NCBI GenBank assembly: GCA_026929865.2
Contig: CM049407.1
Span: forward strand, 16,063,501 to 16,127,500
Length of the DNA stretch: 64,000 nucleotides
Reading direction: 5' to 3'
Origin: Hyperoplus lanceolatus
Lineage: Eukaryota; Chordata; Actinopteri; Uranoscopiformes; Ammodytidae
How positions within the stretch are numbered: position 1 is the first letter of the stretch; each line of letters begins with the position of its first letter. The position numbers and the translations under genes are program-made. The notes under the pieces were generated by a model. It was not told the origin of the DNA, searched no databases, and saw nothing but the letters and a program-made list of their open reading frames with translations. Below, in pieces: positions 1-12,153 of the stretch.

Positions 1-682
1 AAGAAGTATAGACCAAGCCCCTATCTCACCGGAAAGGATTTCTATCTCTTAGCAGTAACATGAGAAGTGGATGCGCTTAAAGGTGTGTTCTGACTTAATC
101 ACAGAGATGTTCGCTCGTTCCCTGCAATTACCATTTATTTTAATATGAATCGTTCTGATTTTATTTGTGTTCATGGCAGCGAACATGTGCCTGTGTCTGT
201 CGACAGTATAACGTTATATAAAGTACATCTATACGCACAAATCATGTGTAAACACCTGTGCAATATTAAAACATGTCTGCGTGGCTGTGCAGCACATTGC
301 ATTTGCCGGCAACCTTTCACCTAAATCAGTGTTTGCATTTGGTACACTGGCTGACACTCTTGCGGTTTATATCTATCGTTTTGACATATCTGTAGATTTA
401 GAGCGGGATTGTCAGAGCACAGGGTAATCCTTCTTTTTTGTCAGTAGACATGTAGTAGAAGGCTATGCACTGGGGGTGCGAGCAGTGCAATTCTTTGTTT
501 TGTGAAGGGTGCAAATCTAAAATTGAGATTGTGCGCTCGCTTTTATCATGAATGTACTTTATGTTGCTCTGGGTTTTGTCATTTCTTCCTTGCTGACACC
601 ACAGTGTGTACAGCAAGAGTCAGTGTCATAGTCAGTCAAACTGTTCACTGCCACTGGACTGATGCTCTGTTATATCAAGATT

Positions 683-687
<5 letters not shown>

Positions 688-728
<41 letters not shown>
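688..728. repeat. (CT)n microsatellite
   Basis: About 20 uninterrupted CT units follow a short T run. It is a simple sequence repeat in non-coding DNA. Confidence 0.9.
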
Positions 729-730
<2 letters not shown>

Positions 731-987
731 CTCAGTCATCATTATTTGTCTCTGGGCTGTTCTGAATATATGCGTAGCTCTATATCAAACCCTATACATA
801 GTGATTATGTATAAATGTATGTTTTCAGTATGCAAACTTCTCACTAAATGTGCGCGTGTGTTTAATTCTTGTGATGGCCGTATAAGTGGTTTGCACAATG
901 TAACGGATATGCTCTCAAAAGCTGTATTTGCTCTCGGTTTTATTCTTGTTGATGGAAGAGTGACGACAATGAAAGCCTGTGGATTGA

Positions 988-1057
988 ACTAACAAGAGGG
1001 CTTTTTTTCTTTTCTTTTTTTTACTAACAAGAGGGCTTTTTTTCTTTTCTTTTTTTT
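988..1057. repeat. 35-bp direct tandem duplication
   Basis: Two nearly perfect 35-bp copies lie head to tail. Each begins ACTAACAAGAGGGC and ends in a T-rich run. The high identity suggests a recent slippage or duplication event. Confidence 0.85.
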
Positions 1058-3384
1058 ACCTTTCCAACTCTAGTATTTTGATCCATGTTGATTTATCCAA
1101 AGAATTTAACCATTCTGTTGTAAATTCCGTGTGTTTACCTCTGTTACGCTTCAGTACGTAGATGATAAGATTTGGGTCAGTGGACGTGGCTGAGAGGACA
1201 TGCCATGTGAAATAATAATAATAGTAGGGCAGAGTTTTTATTTTTCACTTCAACTTTTGTTAATTGCAAAAGTCAGGATTTTAGTTTCTAAAGAGGTCAT
1301 TTAATCAAAATAATCTGTTGTTGATACTGTGGTGAGAAGTGATGTGTTTGTGTTTGAGGTGCAAATTGTCTATCGTGCTGTTTGTGTTTTGGATGCAAGT
1401 GAGTATGTGTGTACAGAGTTAAGAGTGAAACACAATAGTAAGTCTTGCTTTTTTCTTTTAAATACACAGGGTGTATTTGCTCACAGGCTCTGAACTAACA
1501 GCTACTGTGTTCACATTGTAACTGTGCGTTGCCCCTCTCCAGCCTGCTTCTGAGTGTGACATCACTGCTTTGAAAAATGTTAACAATATAAGAACGAGGT
1601 ACTTTCTTTCCTAAAGCACTGACAGCCTGAGTAATGATTCCCCTGTAGCAAACACTAAAGGACGATTCACCACCATGACTTGGTAAACACACTGAACTTC
1701 ACTCTATGCTCTGACTCAAATGCATTACCAGATAATAATTCCTTGTTGAATGTTTGTTGTGTCGTTTGGCCAACATTGCAGAGATTGGTGTGATTTGAGC
1801 GTTGAGTGTCCAACTCCTTTTAACGTCTTCAGATCCATCTTTGATATCTACCCACTTATCTGTTACATAGAGTTGAGAGTAGTTGTTGTTGCTGAGCCTC
1901 AGTGATTTCCTTACCATTCACTTGGTGTGTGTGTGTGTATGTGTGAATGGCGTTATTAGAGGTGATGTGTCAATATTTTTCCATAGCTCCTCACTGCTTT
2001 TGAGTTGTGTATTAGGTCGGCATCAATGTTGACCATTATTATGACAAGCAATAGTTTTGCAAAGAGATCAGTGAGTGTACAGTCATCCCTCAAAGCGACA
2101 CATGCCAGCTGTCCTAGCCCAATCAGTCGTTTCCCTCCCAACGTACAGAAATCATGTACTTGACTGAAATGTCTAAAGAGCATTTTGGTGGCGGAATAAA
2201 CATCTGACCCTTGACAGTACCAGCTAACTAAATCTTCTGAGCGTTGTTTAAAGGCCATGTAAAATACATTATAATAATAATAATCTTCATTCACGGCACT
2301 GAATGCAGTAGCTATCAATGTGAGCATCGATCAGGTCGCCTTTGCTTACATGTCGATGCATATAATGTGATCCCCAAATGTGTGCAGTAGATACTGGTTC
2401 TGCATTAATAGTAGGTGACTATAGCCAGCGCTTTTGTGTCATGTCATGTTCAAGATAAGATTTTATAGCAATCACATTGCTCATTTTGTGATGTTGGTGT
2501 CCCTTTTTATGGCTATAACCCATAGTAAATAAGAGTCCGTGTCGTTAAACATATTCTGTACGTATTCAAGAGAAAACATGAAGCTGCGATTCATGTTAAT
2601 ATCCAACGGTCCATATCTTAAGTGCACAGTCAACTGCACATTTATGTATGAAGCAATTTATGTTGTATGTATGCAAAAATAAATGTACATTTATCTGAAG
2701 TTTGGTGTTTGTCTTTGAATCAATTGCATATCCAACTCATTTGAATTTTGGCATCAATATGATCCTATTTTACATCACATTATGTCAGTATTACAGCTTT
2801 ATATTAAAATGCGTTTTTGCCCCTTTCTCCTTCTCCATCTATAAATTACTTGATTCTTAATCCAAACTAATTTAATTAAGGTTTAGAAAGAGTTATTTGG
2901 TTCTGCATTACTGTGTGTATGTGTTTCTTCTTTATTGTATTTATATTCATGTGTATAGCATTCTTCCTTGCCAATTTTATGGAATAGGGGCTGATATTAG
3001 TAACTGTCTTCTTGTTTGGCTTCCGCTTACCTACTGGTGTAGCACAGCAGCATTATGCCCGTTTCAAGAACACGACACTACCAGTGTTTAACGTTAGAGG
3101 GCAGCAAGCCAGTTTAGATTAATCGAACGTGCCGTCAACACTTCACATAAACGAAGAAGTCACGTAGTATTCTCGAGGAATCTTCCAGCAGTGCTAGTAA
3201 ACAAAGTGCGAGCTCAGTCTGACCAGTGTCTCCTGTTGAACGTTTCGCCACACAGGTAAATATGTTACTATGTATTTTCTACTGTAATAAATAAATGACC
3301 CTTAAACATATTCGGCCAGTCAGTGTAAACAGCTAGCTTTATCAGCTGGTGTGTCAGCTAGCGTTGTGCTTTCTAGAAGCGAAT

Positions 3385-3398
3385 GTTGCTATGGTAAC
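3385..3398 (+). promoter_or_regulatory. RFX X-box motif upstream of CFAP298
   Basis: GTTGCT-AT-GGTAAC is a near-perfect inverted repeat that fits the X-box consensus bound by RFX factors, the main activators of ciliary genes. It sits about 104 bp upstream of the CFAP298 start codon, within the usual promoter-proximal range. Function is inferred from the motif and from the ciliary role of the gene. Confidence 0.7.
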
Positions 3399-3501
3399 AG
3401 TGTTGTACACAGGACCGCGGGCGCAGCTTTTCCACGCGGACAGACGAATTCCCGAACTTCTGTACCCTTACGTCTCATTCAGCGGTGTTAACAGGTGCAG
3501 G

Positions 3502-5572
3502 ATGGTGCAGCTGCATGTGAAGCGTGGAGATGAGAGCCAGTTTCTCTTCAATACCACCGTGGACGCTCCTCTGGAGACGGTGACCCAGCAGATTACGGCC
3601 GTTTACAACGGGAGACTCAAAGTGGACAGGATATGTTCAGGTGAAATATGACACAATCGCTGCTGGTCTTTGCACACTGTGTGGGGTATCAGGAGTTTCA
3701 ATGCTGCACTCACACTTGTGGCAAAATACCTCTAGTTTAAGGTGGAGTCAGCAATTCTGGAGAATATGCCTACCGGTACTTGTTGTCAAAGTCACTTTTT
3801 GTCCAAATCAGTGACTATCCCACCATAGCTAGCAACATGCCAGTTTACAGAGCATTGGCTGTGTATTAACACCGTACGGACAGGTAGTGGATTCATGAGG
3901 AGATATTCGCTGATTTTGACAAAAAGTGATTTTGACAACAAGCGTTCTCCAGAATCGCTAACTCCACCTTCAAGTTGAGTCAGACAGCGACTTCGAGTTG
4001 TTATTCTTTATTCAGTATATGACCTTTATGTGACATGTTAAACATCGATTTCCGTCTAGTGGGACACTGACAAAGACTTGCCTGTTTATTGATGCAACCC
4101 TTCAGAGTTCCCAGAGCTGGCAGACCACGGCATCACTCTGCCGCCCAACATGCAGGGGCTGACGGTGGAGCAGATTGTGGACCTGAAACTCAGGGACGAA
4201 TGGGAAGACAAGTGTGTGCCCAGCGGCGGGCCGGTGCTCAAGGCTGACGAGATTGGGAGGAGAAACGGACACGGTGAGGCGGAGGTGTCAATTATTTGGT
4301 CCCTGTTGATTCTACATTCCTACAATGGGGAAAACTGAATGTGAGAGGTTAACTGACAATAAAGACTGTCTCTCTTTTCCTTCCGCCAGCTCCCAATGAT
4401 AAAATGAAAGAGGTGCTGAAGAAAACAATGGATGAGGCAAAGGCCCTGATCTCTGCTGTGAGTAATGGTGCAAAGACACAAAATCTCAAATTCTCTTGTT
4501 CACCAAGGGTCAGAGCTTTAGATTCAAGCTGTCTTTTCCCCTTATCTTTCAGAAACAAGTGAGAGCTAACTGTTGCGTCACCATGGAGATGGTGAAGGAG
4601 GCCCTGGATCAGCTAAGGGGGGCGGTCATGATCGTGTATCCAATGGGGCTGCCTCCTCATGACCCAATCAGAATGGAGTTTGAGGATCGGGAAGACCTTT
4701 CAGGGACACAGGTTAGCAGCTGTTAACTGGGAGCCTCATGATATGTGCGTTTAGTCAACTCAACAACAAGAAGGAAGGTTGCTAAGCTAGTATTTGTTTG
4801 GTGACTTTTGAAGCTAAAGCTGTCTTCCTTGTCTCCTTGATAATCTCTTTACCCTTCTCTCTCTCCCTCCATTCCTGTCTCCATCCGTCTCCTCACCTCA
4901 GGCGTCCCTTCAGGTGATCACGGAGGACGAGTGCCAGCTGTGGTGGGCCGCCAAAGAGATGCAGCGAGGGAAGAAACTGCAGGACTACATCGGCAAAAAC
5001 GAAAAGACGAAGATTGTGGTCAAAATCCAAAAGGTGAGCTTGTTTTATGTTGTTTTGTTGTAGCAGCTAAACATTTAATAATAGCAGATAAGGTCATAAC
5101 TGAAAGAAATATCGCCTTTTATTACATACAAAATAAAAACTATTTTGGCGCTTATTACATTATTGGCTGCTACCCGTTTACAACAGCGTATTTGAGTTTG
5201 GGGAATTTGGTTGGATTTGAGAATAACTGGGATCCATGTATTGCTGTTCTTTTCAGAAGGGACAGGGGGCGCCAGCTAGAGAGCCTCTGGTCACTGACGA
5301 GCAGCAGAAACAGATGATGTTGAATTTCCACCGGAGGCAGGAGGAGCTCAAGGTGAGGACAAGCTTTTGAAATCAAAACGTTTTGAAATATATACACACA
5401 TTTAGAAGTACCTGTTTACTGAATGTGCCTTTCCAACCCCCTCCTGGTTTTATGTTTTCAGAAACTGGAAGAGGGAGACGATGATAGCTACATGGACTCA
5501 CAGTGGTCAGACAGACAGGCCCTCAAAAAACAGTTTCAAGGCCTCACCAATATCAAATGGGGACCAAGATAA
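3502..5572 (+). CDS. cfap298: Cilia and flagella associated protein 298 (C21orf59/Kurly), 7 exons
   Basis: Coding exons are 3502-3640, 4106-4273, 4390-4457, 4553-4711, 4902-5033, 5257-5352 and 5462-5572, all with GT-AG introns and consistent phase. Together they encode 290 residues, the same length as the human protein. Recognisable stretches include LHVKRGDESQFLF at the N-terminus, LPPNMQGLTVEQI, KCVPSGGPV, DQLRGAVMIVYPMGLPP, LWWAAKEM and the C-terminal end NIKWGPR. The start was chosen because MVQLHVKRGDE aligns with the family N-terminus; the frame is open further upstream, but that part has no family resemblance. The family (DUF2870) is needed for ciliary motility, dynein-arm assembly and cilia orientation; loss causes primary ciliary dyskinesia in human and the kurly phenotype in zebrafish. 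It is convergent with EVA1C. Intron 1 carries an inverted-repeat element. Confidence 0.97.
3739..3970. mobile_element. Inverted-repeat element (MITE-like), copy 1
   Basis: The element is about 232 bp. The left end AGGTGGAGTCAGCAATTCTG is mirrored at the right end (AGAATCGCTAACTCCACCT), giving imperfect terminal inverted repeats of over 20 bp; subterminal TTGTCAAA...ACTTTTTGTC blocks are also inverted. It has no coding capacity and lies in CFAP298 intron 1. Related copies occur at 7661-8002, 10447-10559 and about 48141-48500. Confidence 0.75.
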
Positions 5573-5913
5573 AGATCACCAACACTCAGATTCTCACCCT
5601 GGAGCTCACTGCTCTATATGCAACTGAATAACATGCCTTTTCACTATACTGAAGTCAGTTCACTATGTTGAGGTTTTCCAGAGAATATTATATATATACA
5701 CATTAGAGTGTTCATATGCCTTGGAGTAATGTATTTATAATAGTATATTTATAATACATCTACTGTATTTTTTAACTGAAATGTGAAGAAAACATCTGGA
5801 CACATTGTATGACAACATGTTGATTTATTTGACCAATACTTGTTCCCTGTACTGATTATTTTAACCTTGTTGTAAAGATACATTTGTATTGAAGATTTTA
5901 TTTAAAATAACTC

Positions 5914-5919
5914 AATAAA
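5914..5919 (+). terminator. CFAP298 polyadenylation signal
   Basis: A canonical AATAAA lies about 340 bp after the stop codon and is the first on this strand, so the CFAP298 transcript probably ends near 5935. Confidence 0.75.
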
Positions 5920-7102
5920 AGTTGAATCTAAATGTGCTCTACGTTTTTATTGTTTGTAAATAAAATCAAACAGAATTTGTTCCAGTGTATCATGTGTCTT
6001 AACAATGTTCATACATTTTTTTTACAATACAAAGTCTCGGAGGTAGTGATTCAACTGGAACACAGTCTTACATCCTATGAAGTGCAGGGACAAGGATGCT
6101 ACACCTTTCCTCTCTTTGTCTCCAGTCAGTGACGCACAGATTAACACACACACCTATGAAAGTCGGCGCTACTCTGACAGAGGAAGTTGCAACATTAGTA
6201 GATGGTCGTTCCAGCTTTTGTGCTCAAGAATTAGTACAGCCCGATTGAATCCACCTTTTGTTCATTCAGTTCAGATGGCACTTTAGAGAACAGTGATCCG
6301 TTATGGCCAGTGAAAGTGGGACACATACCTTTAGCTATAATATGGTATGGACAGCTGCCAGATACTAACTACCACTTATGTCTTTATACTGTAGGGAAAC
6401 ACTGTAGTGTTTCTATTATGTTGAAATAATTGTTTTTTTTAATAAAAACATTTTTACTGCTGTTAGGAAAGACAACACATGACACTTCTTGAACCACACA
6501 TTTGATTTGTACATGACAAAAAGGCTTCATCCTGAAATTAAAACCAACAATGTACAAATATATTTTATGGTTCCATTAAAGAAATAATTGTGGATGTTAT
6601 GACAGAAAATGTTCTACGACAACTTCTTTGGTTTGAAGTTATTTATCAGTTTGACGGTGACAGCTGCTATGAGACCGTTTGATGATGTGTTGACCTACAT
6701 TTGTAATAGTTAAATTAAATTGATTTGGCTTAAATAAAAGTGGCAGCTGTGTGACTTCTTTCAAAGCCAGTGATTTGCACTTTTCTTTCTTTGCAATAAA
6801 CAGTATTTCATTTAGAAAATCCTAGTTTAATTTGGCGGTGAGTGTGAGAAAAATACAGCATTTAAGCGATTACAGAATACACGGGACCACCCATTTAACA
6901 TTAATAACCCTGTTGATCCTGGAAAAATGTGGAGCACTGCAGTTCCACCCAAGCATAGAGAGGGGGGAAAACCCAAGACAAACTGAGTTGACAGTTTCTT
7001 GTTTTTGTTAATTATCAATGGTCTGGTTTGCCTGCCGCTGGTTGGAGAATCCTCAAAATAATCCTTGAAGGTGCTGAAAAGCACCCATGGGTCACATTTG
7101 AG
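5920..7102 (-). other. Convergent intergenic stretch / EVA1C 3' UTR
   Basis: No coding exon is visible. On the minus strand, possible poly(A) signals are ATTAAA at 6826-6831 and AATAAA at 5946-5951. The distal signal would give EVA1C a 1.15-kb 3' UTR that meets the CFAP298 3' end. Which one is used cannot be decided from sequence. Confidence 0.45.
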
Positions 7103-10100
7103 TTAACAAGAGCTGTCACTCAGATAGGAATTCATCCATATCTCCTGTATGATCATCTCTCTGCGATCGATCCTCTCTGCCCGTTCGGCCGCCTCGCTCA
7201 CATAAGTCACTTCCTCCCAGCCGCGGATGGCCTTCCTTTCTGCTGCCGAGATAAAAGAGCTTTCTGTTCCATCTTCATCATCATCATCATCATCATCCTC
7301 ATCATCCTCATCATCCTCATTATCATTGTCTTCCTCCTGGCAGTTGGCAGTCTGGCTACAAGACTTGGTTGGTGGTTTGTGGCGAACTCTGCAGGTGACT
7401 CGGACCGACACAGCCAGCAGTGTGAGCAGAAGACCGACACAGACGCTAGAGGTGAACAGCAGTGCCGCCATTTCTGGATGCTCTGTGTGGAGGAAAAGAA
7501 AAGAAAAGAAAGGAAATGCATAGAAAAGCTGATGTAAAGGGCTAGAAGTGTGTTGTCCCCCCAACGGAGACTTCCAGGCAGAGCTGCCTGGAAGGCCCTA
7601 TTCCTTAACATTACCCTAACCCTAACCACAGGCTCTGTTGGGGAACAACACACCATTTAAAGGTGATGTCAGCTATTTTGGAGAATGCTTGTTGGTAGAA
7701 TCACGTTTTGTCAAAATAAATTCAGAAAATTTCCCCTCACGATCCGTACTGTGTGTCATGAAGGAAAATGTAGTGTTATAAACAGCCCAGGCTCTGTAAA
7801 CTTGTATGTAAAAAAGGGTAGGCCTATGTAAAAGGGTACACCGAAGCTAGCAACATTACTGTTTACAGACTTAGCTGTGTATACATGTGTAAGTGCACAC
7901 AGAGTATAGACGTGTAGTGGATTGTGAAGAGATAGTCACAGATTCTGACAAAAAGTGATTTTGACAACAGGCTTTCTCCAGAGTTGCTGACCTAACCTTT
8001 AAGACGTGCATTCCGTAGTGCACACATGCATTCAAATACAATTTACCTTTGATGTAGGCATAGGTCAGGAGAGAGTTGCTCATCATAGCCCCAGACTTGT
8101 CCGGCCTTTTCGACCCTTTGGAGAACGGCCCCTCCAGATCTGCAGGGAGAGCTGCTGTGAACATTAGAATTATGATGTGCAATATAAATGCCACAGGAAA
8201 GCAGAATAGCAACAGATGGCGGGATGAGGCTACCTTTTTCTGTGTCCACTGCAGGAGACGAGGTGGAGGTGAACATGTAAGGGTCCGCCTCCCTCAGTAA
8301 ACTCTGCGGTACTGTCGGAAGAAAGACAGAAAATACTTTATTTTGCTGTGGACAAACTGATACAGACTCCGTGACTGTGTATTGTATTGGTAAATATATT
8401 GCAGACATTGCAGTCATTAGCCCCTTCCTACATCCAAACCTCTGCAACAACTGGTCCCATAATAGAAATATATTCCCAAATTATGAATAACTTCTAATTA
8501 CTTTTTGTCCAATTGTGTTGATAAGTAGCCTACAGGGTTAACACATTGTTTTGGGCTAAATGAAGCCAGTCAGAGGAATTGTATCAAACCCAAGACTGAA
8601 ATCAAATCTCCAAACTTTGATACGTGAACAATGTTGCTGCATGACCTCACTGGCATTCGTGCCAATCGTAGGAAGTTTGCCAGGATGTCAGCCTCAATCT
8701 GAGCTCAGAGTATGTTATTCCCCGCTATTGTGTTGTTGGATGTGATACAATAAAAACAGCTGATGACTGAGATGGGCAGATAAAAACCCACGGTAGAAAA
8801 CTACTACAACATGTTCCCCTGAGGGAGATGTCACATAATGAATAAGGCAAAAAAAACAAAAAAAAAAACAGACATGACGTGAGCTACCCATAGTAACATG
8901 TGAGCCTGTTTGATATTTTGAAATGGCTCTGTGATTTATCTTAATGAGGAAGCAGTGAGAGTCCTACCACAAGAATAGACCACACTGAGGTACTTCCTGG
9001 TTCCTGGGAAGCAGGGGTCCCTAAAGGTCTGGTTGCTGACGGCAACAACGCACTTCTGTTTGCTGTAGCAGGACTTAGACACCAAGTGTACAGCCTCGTG
9101 GTTCAGGCACTCTGCAAGAGAAAGCAAAGAGAATTCACACATAATAATAACATCACACCAAGTGTGTGTGTGTGCTTGTTCAAAATGCTTGTTCAATTTT
9201 GGGACAATGCTCCCTGATAGTCTTTGTAGTATGTAGTGCATCTGTAATAGCCTAATCACTGATTCAGTGTGAGTTTGGTTGTAATTTCACTGAGCAGCCA
9301 TCTGATGTTGTTTTTCAACAAAGCAAATACTGTAGTTAATTAGCCTACCACCTATGTTAATGTTTGTCAGCTCCAAAGGCTTAATTGTTACTCTTAAGCA
9401 TTCAATATCCAGACAAGTTTAAATCATTATGATATATCATTGTGAAATAAGTATAATTTGGTAGAATTGGAAACAAATGACAATAAAATCGAGCCTTTTG
9501 TCACACATAATTTGTATCAGTCGTTTTCCCAGTAGACATGTTGACATTCTATTGTGTAATTTCTGAGGAATTTTTTTGGTGGATAAAAAAAAAAAATAGT
9601 TCCCAAGCTCAAATAAAATTGTGAATGGTAAATACAGTGTTCTATAAAGTAAGTGAATGCAGACACAAAACTACGGTATATTACTCTAAGCTTTGTGCCA
9701 CAAAGCAGTCCAGCAGATTTCCTAGGCCTACATAATCAGACATTGTAACTGCGAGAAGAAGAAAAAAAATCCCAAACTTCCTCTTCCTAAAACTTTCTCA
9801 AGGCATTATATTCCTGGTTACATTGTTCGCCTTGTGAAAAGGAAACATATTTGAGTCAACACCACATGGAGGACACATAACATCCCATTGACTCACCAAA
9901 GGGGGGAGGTATTGTCAGGTGTGAAGGGCAGGTGTGGGTCTGGCCCAGAACTCTTCCATAGACAGCTGCGTAGATGTTGAGAGCCCTGGTGGGCTTACAG
10001 CGCAGGGTCATGGTCTCGCCCTCACACACCACATGTCTTTTGTGTTCTGCTGAGGGATGAAGAGGTGAAGGGGGTCCACGGCAGTGGGAAACAGAGGGGT

Positions 10101-11489
10101 TAGGAGATATTTTGTGTATAGATGTGCTGCTATTCCGTGTTTATCTACTAGTAAGAGAAGAGAGGCAGATGCTGAAACAGGGAGTATCAGTTGCCTGGGA
10201 GGGGACAGGATAAAATAAAATAAAAGGTTTGTGAACCAGTAGGAACAAATGGCATTTGAGCTGCTGAACTCACTTGGTTTACACTTGTAGTCCACATGGA
10301 GGTATTTGGCAGTGCCAGGACAGGGGTCCTTACCAAACAGCAGGTGGTTGACAGGCAGCTGGCAATCTCTGTGGCTCTGACACTCAGACAGCAGCTTCTG
10401 CATAGCAAACACAGGACACAGTTTTGTGTGAGCACAATGTACTATAGAGGTGGAGTCAGCAATTCAGGAGAATGCTTGTTGTCCAAATCGCTTTTTACCA
10501 ACAAAAGAACTGGGATTGTGACAACAAGCATCCTCAGGATACGCTGTCTCCCCCTTTAAGTACAACCAGATCTGATGCAAAAAGATGATGCACTAACTGG
10601 CTGGCGAATGGAAAAGAGTGGGCTGTGCATTCACCAGCCAGCTTATCTAAAAGCGGGTAAACATGGGGAGTATAAACTTCTCCAACAAATGAGCTACAAC
10701 TGTCAAACACCAAAATACCACTGACTGACCCAGCAAGAGTGTGTAATGAGAGAAATACATATAGTGTGATGAGAGATATTGAATATTTTATTTCTCCTGT
10801 ATGTCTAATGTAAGATTCATCAAATGCTTATGATCTGATCATTTTCTCCTTACAAGTGAAAAGTGCGGTGTATCCCACACATTAAAAGCACCTGTAGAGC
10901 AGTTAAAGCTGAACAGCTGTGGTTGTGGGCTCGGAGCGAGGGGTCTGTTTCTGCCTCTCCACTCCCGTAGAAGGCAGACTGGATGGAGATGGTGGAGTGA
11001 CGTGGACAGTGGAGTCGCAGAAGCTGTCCGTCACACGCCTGAGCAGAGTGGCTGGTGATGATGCGGGACAGGTAGTCTGTTGAGAGAGAAAAATAAAGCC
11101 GTAAGGCTGTGGTGCACATGGAAACATACACATTTATGAAGTTCAGGTGTACTTCTGTGGGGGTAAAAACAGACATGAAGTCAACATTGTTTTTATGAAA
11201 ATGTTTAATGTTTAATATTTGAAAAGACTTTATAACACTGAACAATCAGTAGTTTCACCTCGCTTTCTTTGGCCCTTTTTGAAGCTCTTATAGTTAGTTG
11301 TCTCTCATGTTGCTTAGAAGACCCATGACTGCCAGACCATTTTTTCTGGGTGGCATACTCTGCCAACTGGCATTCACATAAATATGATCCACCTGTGTTG
11401 CATGGTGTGTAGACTAGATGAGATCAAGTTACGTCTGATTCAAAGTTGTCTTAGGGAATGCAGTACATGTGTGTATAGGCTATATACAG

Positions 11490-11555
<66 letters not shown>

Positions 11556-11574
11556 CATACATACATATATATAC

Positions 11575-11664
<90 letters not shown>

Positions 11665-12153
11665 AAACTTCAGTGCTGAGCATAGCTGGTCTTAACTCTG
11701 TTCAGTAAATACACTTGTTCTAGTCTCTACTAACACCTGTGTCAACATTATTTTGTCTACTAGTTTTAAATCAAAGATATAAACTAGCCAACCACTTCTG
11801 TATGTATTTGTTTCCTCATGTGTCTTTTTTACACTACATCTTCTCCAACAGGTATAGGAAACCACTGGAATAACCTTATACACTTCACATTATCTTTACA
11901 CATTTGTTTCACTGTAGCTGTTATTCAATCACAGCCCATCAGTAAATGTAGGCCACTTTCAGTTAGGCAGAGACTTCCTGTGAATCTTCAATCATCTTGA
12001 TGTATCCTTCTGCTCCTCCCAATGCATCATCATCATTAAAATATTACTTGAGAAGTCAGCCAGTCCACTCATGCGTCTGGTCCACAGCAGTAGAGTCAGG
12101 TAGAAGAGACTGTGGCTCCAATCTAGTCCGAGACAAGGACGTGTCCAGCTCAT
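7103..12153 (-). CDS. eva1c: Protein eva-1 homolog C, 8 exons
   Basis: Coding exons in transcript order are 12153-12048, 11076-10892, 10397-10274, 10046-9897, 9111-8968, 8311-8234, 8139-8047 and 7482-7103; phases agree and give 419 residues. Exon 1 (MSWTRPCLG...) contains a hydrophobic signal peptide and ends in LADFS, matching the family junction before the first lectin domain. Two SUEL/galactose-binding lectin domains follow (about residues 35-140 and 145-236), with the cysteine patterns HSAQACDG and HVVCEGE. A single membrane helix lies at about 298-320, then an acidic run (343-365) and a conserved tail with [17 protein letters not shown]. The family is a cell-surface heparin-binding Slit receptor partner in axon guidance (EVA-1 in the worm). 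The minus-strand orientation next to CFAP298 matches human order. Two introns carry inverted-repeat elements. Confidence 0.95.
7270..7330. repeat. ATC trinucleotide repeat inside EVA1C coding exon
   Basis: TCA/TCC triplets on the plus strand read on the minus strand as GAT/GAC/GAG codons and encode the Asp/Glu run at residues 343-365 of EVA1C. The repeat length is a multiple of three, so unit changes keep the frame. Confidence 0.9.
7661..8002. mobile_element. Inverted-repeat element (MITE-like), copy 2
   Basis: The left end AGGTGATGTCAGCTATTTTG mirrors the right end (AGAGTTGCTGACCTAACCT). The internal GACAAAAAGTGATTTTGACA block and the AGCTAGCAACAT...GTTTACAGA block match copy 1. It lies in the last EVA1C intron and ends only about 45 bp before the neighbouring exon border at 8047. 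Confidence 0.7.
10447..10559. mobile_element. Inverted-repeat element (MITE-like), copy 3, internally deleted
   Basis: A short version of about 113 bp carries GAGGTGGAGTCAGCAATTC on the left and the mirrored end ACGCTGTCTCCCCCTTT on the right. The middle part present in copies 1 and 2 is missing. It lies in an EVA1C intron about 50 bp from the exon at 10274-10397. Confidence 0.65.
11490..11660. repeat. Compound (CA)n/(CATA)n/(TA)n microsatellite
   Basis: About 170 bp of CA, CATA and TA units lie in the first EVA1C intron. Open frames read through it (YIYIYI...) and are artefacts of the repeat. Confidence 0.95.

Larger units (their letters stand above)
1..3200. other. Region without recognisable coding exons
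   Basis: I see no exon I can assign here; the open frames are short and look random. The region is AT-rich and holds a CT microsatellite, a 35-bp tandem duplication and an AATAAA at 2678-2683. In human the gene beyond CFAP298 is SYNJ1, in the same direction as CFAP298, so this stretch could be the 3' UTR of a plus-strand SYNJ1 ending near 2700. That is an inference from gene order only; no SYNJ1 protein sequence is visible. Confidence 0.4.

Noticed and set aside
3211-3256. Possible non-coding first exon of CFAP298 with donor CAG|GTAAAT
   Set aside because: A donor-like site is present, but the X-box at 3385 would then be intronic and no transcript data support the exon. Left unannotated.
7606-7628. 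CCCTAACCCTAACC resembling telomere repeat
   Set aside because: Only about two units are present, which is expected by chance and too short to call an interstitial telomere.
11384-11708. Open frames made of Tyr-Ile-Tyr-Ile repeats
   Set aside because: They are translations of the TA/CATA microsatellite.
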